Made by a program: the position numbers and the translations under genes. Positions 1 through 5,834 of a stretch of 7,722 nt of DNA are shown piece after piece (within the stretch, counting starts at the first letter, position 1; each line of letters opens with the position of its first letter). Source of the DNA: CAZKCK01 sp964552325 (GTDB taxonomy: Bacteria; Bacteroidota; Bacteroidia; Bacteroidales; TTA-H9); contig CAZKHA010000166.1 of NCBI GenBank assembly GCA_964552325.1, forward strand, positions 1 through 7,722. Reading direction: 5' to 3'. The notes under the pieces are model-generated. The model was not told the DNA's origin, ran no database searches, and worked only from the letters and a program-made list of their open reading frames with translations.

Positions 1-780
1 CAAAACCGCAAATGGAACTACTCGTTGGCTGGATTCATTACAATTTTAATTTTAGTGATAATTTTCGGAACGTTTGGGTATGGGTATCTTGAACTTCGAA
101 AAAAAAACCACCTGCATTCTGAAATCAAATACCGATTGCTGCTTAGCCAACTGTATCCTCGCTTTGTTTTGGAGTCAATCAATTCGCTAAAAACCGAAAT
201 CCAATCTGACCGCATTGAGGAATCAGGAACAAAACTATCGGATTTTGCGCGCCTTATACGCACAATTCTAATCAATCCTCTAAACAATTTCCACCTGCTC
301 GAACGCGAGCTCAATTCAATGGAATCCTATTTTAGCCTACAAAAAATGCGTTTTAATCCAAAATTCGACTATTCCATTGATGTTGACCCACAAATCGACC
401 CATCCAACATTTCAATACCTCCCTTCTTAGGCCATTTACTTGTTGAAGCATGGATAGCCTTAGCCATCGAAAATAATACGCAAAACTTCTTTATCAATTC
501 AAGATTTAGCCTTCATAATGGCATTCTAACACAAACCTTTGACACAAACATCCCTTTCATTAACCAACGTTTATATGGCAGTTTGCCTGCACGCGATAAT
601 TTGGGAACATCTCTCCAACTCCTAAAGACAAGGTTTTTGCTTATACAAAAAAAACACTCATTAAAGATTGGCTTCCAGCTAACCCAAACAATCGCTACTG
701 ACGGCGATCTCACACACTGCCATGTTAAACTTTCAATCCCATTGTTGCCTCATGCATCATATCCAGCAATCAAGGCTTAA
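1..780 (+). CDS. LytS-family sensor histidine kinase, 5'-truncated by the window, apparently a pseudokinase
   Basis: The frame is open from base 1 (259 visible codons), so the true start lies upstream; the TTG at 25 is only an internal Leu codon. Visible codons 9-30 form one hydrophobic membrane segment. A short linker follows, then a His_kinase (PF06580, LytS/YehU type) dimerisation region at codons 48-120 and a degenerate ATPase region to about codon 245. The fold is supported by the order of family landmarks: a Q-x-x-P-x-F-like turn, 'LRFxxKF'-like 'MRFNPKFDY', and 'IPP' before the N box. Family members have NPHF with the phosphorylated His; here it is Y-P-R-F (Arg at codon 54). The N box VEN-x-x-KHG is VEAWIALAI, and the DNG G1 box is not recognisable. 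Family relatives often carry an N-terminal sensor or TPR region upstream, not visible here. The response regulator follows 45 bp downstream, so this is the cognate-position partner. Its likely role is sensing or docking without autophosphorylation (inference). Confidence 0.85.
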   Translation, partial: QNRKWNYSLAGFITILILVIIFGTFGYGYLELRKKNHLHSEIKYRLLLSQLYPRFVLESINSLKTEIQSDRIEESGTKLSDFARLIRTILINPLNNFHLLERELNSMESYFSLQKMRFNPKFDYSIDVDPQIDPSNISIPPFLGHLLVEAWIALAIENNTQNFFINSRFSLHNGILTQTFDTNIPFINQRLYGSLPARDNLGTSLQLLKTRFLLIQKKHSLKIGFQLTQTIATDGDLTHCHVKLSIPLLPHASYPAIKA

Positions 781-825
781 TAGCTTACTGTTTTTTTATA
801 CTTTTACATCACAAAGCTTATCGCT

Positions 826-1578
826 ATGATTAAAGTAGTTATTGTTGATGATGAAGAACATGCAAGGGATGCCATTGAATTACTATTAATAAGGTATTTT
901 GCTGAAGCTAAAGTTATTGGCAAAGCAGATTCAGTTGACACCGCCTATGAAATTATAACGAACAAGATCCCTGACCTTGTTTTTTTAGACATACGCCTTG
1001 GCGATGGCTCTGGCTTCGATTTGCTACGCAAACTAAAAGACTTTTCATTTCTTTTGATTTTTGTAACCGGATACGAAGAATATGCAATTCAAGCTTTCAA
1101 AGTTAATGCAATCGATTACCTCTTAAAACCATTTAACCCACCCGAGTTTGCCAATACTGTTACAAGAGTTAGAAACCAATTAGATAAAAACTTACAGGCA
1201 AGCAAAGTAAGCACACTAATCAACCAGTTTTTCCCAGAAAGAAAGAGTATGGATGTTAAAACATTCGAATTCAAAACCTTAGGAAAAGACATCTCAATTC
1301 TTTATGATGATATTGTGCAAATTGTTAGTGATGACAAGTATTCCATAATCAAGCCCTATCTTAAATCAGACATCCGTTGCACTAAAACACTTTCGGAAGT
1401 TGAAAGCTTACTAGATGACGATCGCTTTATTCGTATTCACAAAAGCCATTTAGTACACAAGGGATACATTGTCCATTTTGATGAAGTTGAAAACACACTT
1501 CTGCTTGCCGACCAAACAATCGTGAAAGTTTCTTCGCGCAAAATTAAGGAAGTAAGCAAACTATTCCCAAGCAAATAA
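826..1578 (+). CDS. LytTR-family DNA-binding response regulator
   Basis: A 250-residue two-domain cytoplasmic transcription factor. Residues 1-118 are a CheY-like receiver with every key residue present: acidic pair D8/D9, phosphoacceptor D55 (in VFLDIRL), T81, and K101-P102. Residues about 145-247 are a LytTR DNA-binding domain, recognisable by FIRIHKSHLV (201-210) and the C-terminal 'VSSRKIKEV' segment. The length is typical of the LytR/AlgR family. ATG at 826 is the first start and gives the canonical receiver N-terminus (MIKVVIVDDEE); there is no Shine-Dalgarno sequence. It lies 45 bp after the kinase-like gene and 17 bp before the phospholipase-like gene on the same strand, so the three are probably co-transcribed. 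The 45-bp gap has only a weak TActTTTA sequence without a matching upstream TTG, so I do not call a promoter. The receiver looks fully phosphorylatable although its neighbour kinase does not, so the phosphate source is unclear. Confidence 0.95.
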   Translation: MIKVVIVDDEEHARDAIELLLIRYFAEAKVIGKADSVDTAYEIITNKIPDLVFLDIRLGDGSGFDLLRKLKDFSFLLIFVTGYEEYAIQAFKVNAIDYLLKPFNPPEFANTVTRVRNQLDKNLQASKVSTLINQFFPERKSMDVKTFEFKTLGKDISILYDDIVQIVSDDKYSIIKPYLKSDIRCTKTLSEVESLLDDDRFIRIHKSHLVHKGYIVHFDEVENTLLLADQTIVKVSSRKIKEVSKLFPSK

Positions 1579-1595
1579 GTCACAAAAAGTAATTT

Positions 1596-2675
1596 ATGGA
1601 ACCCATGACCTTGCCTTTAAAATATCAACTGTTTGATGACACGCTTAGGTTTTACAACGCCTTACAATCCGATATAAACACAGCAAAAAACTACATCTAT
1701 CTTGAATTTTATAAATTCGGGAACGATTCTGTTGGCAAACTTTTTCGCGACCTTTTGACTAAGAAAGCTCGGGAAGGAGTTGAGGTTAAAGTGTTGCTCG
1801 ATTCGTGGGGCACATCCTTAAATGATAGTTTTTTTGCAAGCCTCATTCAATTTGGGGGCGAGGTACGGTATTTCGAGAAAATAAGGTTTAACCTTGATTT
1901 CTTAACAAGAAGCCATTGTCGAAACCACCGAAAAATAGTGGCAATTGACGACAAAGTTTCGTACATTGGTTCAGCCAACATCACTGACTACAATATGGTT
2001 TGGCGAGAACTATGCCTGCGTATAGAAGGCGAAATTGCCGTGTCGTTTAAGAAAATCTTCTTACAAATGTATGAAGTACACAACAAGTATGTGCTTTTCA
2101 AGTCTCTACATACCGAACCTGTTTTTTTTGGCCAACTAGAAATTTTACGGGACTTTCCATCAATGTCGAGGCAAAACATTAAAAAAAGATTCACCAAACT
2201 TATCAAATCAGCCAAAAAGAAAATTGTTATCGAATCACCCTATTTTTTGCCTAGCTTTTTGGTGCGCATGGCCTTAATACGAGCGGCAAAAAGAGGCATT
2301 AAAGTCATTGTTATCATGCCCAAACATTCCGATGTTAGATTGGTTGATGTTTTACGAAACAAATACCTAGGGCCTTTATCAGAACGAGGAATCGAGTTTT
2401 TTATGTACTTGCCCCAAAACCTGCATGCTAAACTATTGCTAATTGATGACAAGGTTTTTGCTGTTGGTTCTCCAAATTTCGATTACCGAAGTTTTCGCTT
2501 TCAGCATGAAATCATACTAACAGGCGCTGATATCGCCTTGTCAACCAAGTTAAAAGAACATGCCAAGGAAACCTTGAAAGATTCAGAACCCTTTAATTAC
2601 CAACGCTGGAAAACGCGTCCTTTTATCGAGAAAGTGTTTGAGTGGATTATTGTACCATTCAGGCATTTGCTTTAA
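1596..2675 (+). CDS. Phospholipase D / cardiolipin synthase-like protein (two HKD motifs)
   Basis: A 359-residue member of the PLD superfamily. HKD motif 1 is H111-x-K113-x4-D118 with G125-S126; HKD motif 2 is H277-x-K279-x4-D284 with G291-S292. Both are complete, so the active site should be functional. Bacterial cardiolipin synthases of this type join phospholipids by phosphatidyl transfer through a phospho-His intermediate. The protein lacks the two N-terminal membrane helices of ClsA and in size and layout is closer to E. coli ClsB (YbhO). The C-terminal tail (about 340-359, basic and hydrophobic, ending FRHLL) resembles the usual Cls ending and suggests a full-length protein with peripheral membrane contact. 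ATG at 1596 is chosen; ATG at 1605 is possible, and neither has a Shine-Dalgarno sequence. The gene begins 17 bp after the response regulator, which suggests the two-component pair and a lipid enzyme share a transcript. Another PLD-family activity cannot be excluded. Confidence 0.88.
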   Translation: MEPMTLPLKYQLFDDTLRFYNALQSDINTAKNYIYLEFYKFGNDSVGKLFRDLLTKKAREGVEVKVLLDSWGTSLNDSFFASLIQFGGEVRYFEKIRFNLDFLTRSHCRNHRKIVAIDDKVSYIGSANITDYNMVWRELCLRIEGEIAVSFKKIFLQMYEVHNKYVLFKSLHTEPVFFGQLEILRDFPSMSRQNIKKRFTKLIKSAKKKIVIESPYFLPSFLVRMALIRAAKRGIKVIVIMPKHSDVRLVDVLRNKYLGPLSERGIEFFMYLPQNLHAKLLLIDDKVFAVGSPNFDYRSFRFQHEIILTGADIALSTKLKEHAKETLKDSEPFNYQRWKTRPFIEKVFEWIIVPFRHLL

Positions 2676-3558
2676 GCTGCCTTGGTTTTCGGTTAACCAA
2701 ATACACACCGGTAAATATAAAAACAGAAGCAATGCCCACCTCTATTGTAAACGGATTCTGCCCTACAGTTAATCCAATTGCTGAGGCAATTAATGGCTGC
2801 AGGTAAATATAATAACCTGCTATTCCGGGCGATAGATGCTTAAGCGAATACACAGTTAGTGTAAAGGCCAGAAAAGTTGTTATAAAAACCACATAAAGCA
2901 ATGCTGCCCACGCCTCGGTTGTATAATGCGAAAAACTCATGTTCACCCCTTTTACGGCAGCATAAGGTAAGGTAAACACCAAACCCGAAATAAAAACCCA
3001 TTTCATTACCGTAAGAGCTGCATACTTTGCCAGTAGTGGTTTTGCCAATACCAAATACAAAGCGTATGACGTAATGTTAACTATAATAAGCACATTACCA
3101 ATCAAATGAGAAGTTCCATCAGCAACTTGTTTGCCGTTTAAAACCAATATTAATGCGCCCAAACCACCCAAAACTATCCCAAAATAGCGCAAAAAACCCG
3201 ATTTTTCATTGAGTAAAAACATCGAAAACAACACTACCAATGCTGGGCTCGAGGTATGAATAATAGCCGTTTCTACTGGGGTGGTACGGCTTAAACCCTC
3301 AAAGAAAAAAAGTTGGTTAATGGTAACACCTGTAAAACCACACAATGCTATACGCAAATAATCAGCCTTTTGTATCCGTTCTGCTTTGATGAACACCGAA
3401 ACAACAAGAATAACCCCAATCGAACCCAGCAACCTAACCAATACCAAAGGAAGCGGTGTAATAAAAACTGGCATCAAACTTTTTGATACCGAATAGTTTA
3501 GTCCAAAAAAAATGGTTGCAGCCGCTAATGCGATATGCGCTTTTGTTTTGCCTTGCAT
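2659..3558 (-). CDS. EamA/DMT-superfamily transporter
   Basis: A 299-residue, very hydrophobic inner-membrane protein with about ten predicted transmembrane segments in two EamA-like halves (roughly 7-138 and 150-290). Family hallmarks include 'FFGLNYSVSK' near the N-terminus, an end-of-half-1 'NEK...FGIVLGGLGALIL' segment, and 'YYIYLQPLIASAIG' in half 2. Drug/metabolite transporters usually export metabolites or amino acids; the substrate cannot be told from sequence. ATG at 3558 is used. It has no Shine-Dalgarno sequence, and a Bacteroidota-type promoter lies about 124 bp upstream. The 3' end overlaps the 3' end of the convergent phospholipase-like gene by 17 bp, with no terminator between them. 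Downstream of the Hsp20 gene on the same strand, but a strong terminator separates the two, so it is probably a single-gene unit. Confidence 0.92.
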   Translation of the reverse strand: MQGKTKAHIALAAATIFFGLNYSVSKSLMPVFITPLPLVLVRLLGSIGVILVVSVFIKAERIQKADYLRIALCGFTGVTINQLFFFEGLSRTTPVETAIIHTSSPALVVLFSMFLLNEKSGFLRYFGIVLGGLGALILVLNGKQVADGTSHLIGNVLIIVNITSYALYLVLAKPLLAKYAALTVMKWVFISGLVFTLPYAAVKGVNMSFSHYTTEAWAALLYVVFITTFLAFTLTVYSLKHLSPGIAGYYIYLQPLIASAIGLTVGQNPFTIEVGIASVFIFTGVYLVNRKPRQLKANA

Positions 3559-3681
3559 TTTAACTAGCTATGATAGAAAAATAACCTGTCGATTGAAATG
3601 AGCCCTTCAAGGTTCAAACCATTTTAACCGCATTCCTAAAGATCATTCCAAATGCTTATTAAAACCGTGGTTTTGAAGTGG

Positions 3682-3715
3682 CAAAAGTAGCCTTTCTGCT
3701 TTGATAATCGCCAAA
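3682..3715 (-). promoter_or_regulatory. Bacteroidota-type promoter for the EamA transporter gene
   Basis: On the minus strand, TACTTTTG (3689-3682) is a perfect match to the -7 box TAnnTTTG. TTTG (3715-3712) lies 22 bp upstream as the -33 box, at the long end of the usual spacing. Transcription would start near 3675, leaving a leader of about 117 nt before the ATG at 3558. That leader contains the short inverted repeat AAAACC/GGTTTT at 3661-3674. Confidence 0.5.
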
Positions 3716-3806
3716 AAAACATAACTCACAACAATCGTGCAGGTTACAATCCATAATAATGACGTCAATACAACAACAAACACATTAAACAATACCACAT
3801 CAACGT

Positions 3807-3832
3807 AAAAAAAGGGAGCCGAAGCACCCTTT
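3807..3832 (-). terminator. Intrinsic terminator of the Hsp20 gene
   Basis: On the minus strand, AAAGGGTGC and GCTCCCTTT pair around a TTCG tetraloop (8 pairs plus one T-T mismatch), followed by a run of seven T (complement of 3813-3807). It begins 19 bp after the Hsp20 stop codon. It isolates the heat shock gene from the transporter gene downstream. Confidence 0.9.
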
Positions 3833-3851
3833 CCATCAGATTCCTAATAAC

Positions 3852-4274
3852 TTATGCAATCGAAATCTCTTTTGAAAGCTTAGTCTCCGCCTTCTTTGGC
3901 AAGGCAACTTTTAGGATACCATCCACAAAATCAGCCTTAATTGCATCGGCATCAACATTCTTTGGAAGTGTGAACGCCCTATTGAACGTTCCATAGGCAA
4001 ATTCACGCCTTAGGTACACACGCCCGTCATCATCTTTTAGTTCCCTTTCAGATGAAATACTTAGAACATTGCTTTCAAGATTAATCTTTATGTCATCCTT
4101 CTTAAGGCCGGGCACAGCAATCTCTAACTCAAACGCCGCATTGGTTTCAACAATATTCACCGATGGGGTGCAATCATAACAATAACTCTTGTTCATGCGT
4201 GCATGTTCCTTTTCAAATACATTATCAAAAATGTCTGATAATGTTGGGTGGGTTCTCCATTTTAAATAAGTCAT
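3852..4274 (-). CDS. Small heat shock protein, Hsp20/alpha-crystallin family
   Basis: A 140-residue ATP-independent holdase chaperone. The alpha-crystallin domain spans about residues 37-127. It shows 'PSVNIVET' at its start, 'FELEIAVPGLKKDDIKI' (48-64), and the conserved A-x-x-x-D-G-I-L signature (114-121). The C-terminal I-x-I anchor that binds neighbouring subunits in the oligomer is present as I137-S-I139. The N-terminal arm is short (about 36 residues) and carries C32-x-x-C35 just before the core domain, which could be redox- or metal-responsive (inference). Length is normal for bacterial sHSPs. The start at 4274 is fixed by an AGGAGG sequence 8 nt upstream. It is a single-gene unit with its own terminator, divergent from the YbhN-like gene across a 249-bp intergenic region. 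No CIRCE element and no TAnnTTTG promoter box were found upstream. Confidence 0.96.
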   Translation of the reverse strand: MTYLKWRTHPTLSDIFDNVFEKEHARMNKSYCYDCTPSVNIVETNAAFELEIAVPGLKKDDIKINLESNVLSISSERELKDDDGRVYLRREFAYGTFNRAFTLPKNVDADAIKADFVDGILKVALPKKAETKLSKEISIA

Positions 4275-4282
4275 TTTAAGTT

Positions 4283-4288
4283 CCTCCT
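4283..4288 (-). promoter_or_regulatory. Strong Shine-Dalgarno sequence of the Hsp20 gene
   Basis: AGGAGG on the minus strand, 8 nt before the ATG at 4274, is a full consensus at ideal spacing. None of the other starts visible in this window has a comparable sequence, as expected for Bacteroidota, so this one stands out and decides the start codon. Confidence 0.85.
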
Positions 4289-4523
4289 ATAATTTAGTTA
4301 ATATTTTTTTAAGTTATGCTCTGTGCTACTCAAACAAAATGCCAACAGCAGAATCGAGCATAGCAACCGCCATATTGACAGTTTAAGCAAAACGCATATG
4401 TCATTTTGGCACAATAATCAAATTTTTACCTAAACACTCCTGCAAAAAGAGCTCAATTGTCTAATTATACGTGCCATCAAAACACTTTGCAGTATTTTCT
4501 GTTTGTATAGTAACAACCAATCT

Positions 4524-5591
4524 ATGGAAACGAAGCACAAACGTGTATTAAAGATTTTTAAGTTCAGGAACATTCTAGTGCCAATTGTGCTGGGATTAAC
4601 GGTAACTGGGTATTTTATAATTAAATCATTTGATGTAGAAGCTCTTACATACATTTCTTTAGGTTGGAAAACAGTTTTTTATCTCTCCGCAATTTTGCTG
4701 TGCGAGGTTTTACGCCAGTATGCCTATATGTACCGAATCCGCCAATTGAGCGGCAAACAATTGACTTGGCGGCAGTCCTTTGATGTCATCTCGCTTTGGG
4801 AATTTTCATCAGCAGTAACCCCTACGGTGGTTGGAGGATCGGCTGTTGCAATCTTTTTCCTAAACCGAGAGAAAATACCATTAGGCAAATCAACAGCCAT
4901 GGTACTTACCGCAACTTTTTTTGATGAGCTATTTTTTGTTATCATGCTGCCATTAAGTATTTTACTTGTAGGTTATAGCAATGCTGTGTATATTCCACAC
5001 GTCAATGTACTTTTGTCATCTAATTACGGCATCACTGCAGTTCTCGGCATAAGTTATTCTTTCATATTCTTGCTTACATTGGCCTTGTTTATTGGAATTT
5101 TCGTAAAGCCCTATGGTTTTAAAAAGCTGTTAATAAGCATTTTTAGTTTTCCTGGACTTAAAAGATGGAAACTTTCGGCTGCAAAAACTGGAGATGAAAT
5201 GATAATGGCTTCCGTTGAATTTAAAGGAAAGCCGTTCAAGTTTTGGATAAGAATTTTAGCTGCTACCTTTACAACCTGGACTGCGCGCTTTATTTTAGTT
5301 AACTTTTTAATTTTGTCAGTTTTACCAATTTCAGACCATGTTCTTGTTTATACCCGGCAGCTAATGATGTGGATAATTCTATTGTTCACCCCAACACCTG
5401 GGGCAAGCGGTGTGGCCGAGGTGATTTTTTCGGTATTTTTAGGCGACATCATACCAACAGGCTTGGGGCATCCCTTGGCTTTGATTTGGCGTTTGCTTAC
5501 TTATTACCCTTATCTTCTATTGGGCGCAATTGTTTTACCTATTTGGCTCAAACGTGTCTATGCTCCCGAGCAACCAAAACAAACAAACTGA
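4524..5591 (+). CDS. YbhN/UPF0104 family flippase-like integral membrane protein
   Basis: A 355-residue polytopic membrane protein of the lysylphosphatidylglycerol synthetase transmembrane family (PF03706, also called UPF0104 or flippase-like). About eight hydrophobic segments are visible, roughly at 16-34, 48-66, 88-112, 124-150, 168-194, 243-268, 280-304 and 318-342. The diagnostic blocks are the F-S-S-A-V-T-P-T...GG region (94-106) with a following 'TATFFDELFF' (129-138), and T-P-T-P-G-A-S-G-V-A-E at 289-299. Relatives are fused to or sit near lipid or glycan enzymes and are thought to move lipids across the membrane; there is no aminoacyl-transferase domain here. The frame also opens with a TTG at 4503, but ATG at 4524 gives the better N-terminus with a basic stretch before the first helix. 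No clear promoter or terminator was found. The nearest possible functional partner is the PLD/Cls-like gene 1.85 kb upstream. Its specific substrate is unknown. Confidence 0.88.
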   Translation: METKHKRVLKIFKFRNILVPIVLGLTVTGYFIIKSFDVEALTYISLGWKTVFYLSAILLCEVLRQYAYMYRIRQLSGKQLTWRQSFDVISLWEFSSAVTPTVVGGSAVAIFFLNREKIPLGKSTAMVLTATFFDELFFVIMLPLSILLVGYSNAVYIPHVNVLLSSNYGITAVLGISYSFIFLLTLALFIGIFVKPYGFKKLLISIFSFPGLKRWKLSAAKTGDEMIMASVEFKGKPFKFWIRILAATFTTWTARFILVNFLILSVLPISDHVLVYTRQLMMWIILLFTPTPGASGVAEVIFSVFLGDIIPTGLGHPLALIWRLLTYYPYLLLGAIVLPIWLKRVYAPEQPKQTN

Positions 5592-5644
5592 TTTTCAGGA
5601 GCCTAATCAATACTTTTAAAGGTATTCCGATGTTTATTATCTTG

Positions 5645-5718
5645 GCGTGCCCCTTTGGGTCGGGCTATCGCTGCAAGTCCTCACTACGCTCCGGGCTTTC
5701 CGCTACTATCCCTCACGC
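5645..5718. repeat. 74-bp structured interspersed repeat in a convergent intergenic region
   Basis: The element is bounded by the inverted repeat GCGTG (5645-5649) and CACGC (5714-5718). Inside are GCCC/GGGC (5649-5652, 5662-5665) and AAGTCC/GGGCTT (5675-5680, 5693-5698, with one T-G wobble), so the single strand can fold into a multi-arm structure. It is much more GC-rich than its surroundings. The pieces 'GCGTGAGGGATAGTAGCGGA' and 'GATAGCCCGACCC' on the minus strand match, from memory, a repeat scattered between genes in many Bacteroidota genomes; I could not search for copies. It sits between the 3' ends of the YbhN-like gene and meaB, a typical place for such elements. Open frames across it are spurious. 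Confidence 0.7.
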
Positions 5719-5834
5719 AATAAATCCATCCTAATACGGCTTAACCCTGCCTTGAGCTATATTTCATTTTTACAGCATAGCAGTTTATGCAAGCCAAATG
5801 AAAGCCACCACCGATTTCAAGCAGTTGCAGTGCC

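Noticed and set aside
513..713. Small minus-strand open frames opposite the kinase and phospholipase genes
   Set aside because: They have no recognisable features and lie wholly inside clearly coding sequence on the other strand.
4503..4523. TTG at 4503 as the start of the YbhN-like gene
   Set aside because: The ATG at 4524 gives a more typical N-terminus, and no ribosome binding site supports the upstream TTG.
5775..5790. GCATA/TATGC hairpin as the meaB terminator
   Set aside because: The stem has only five pairs and no T-run follows in the minus direction.
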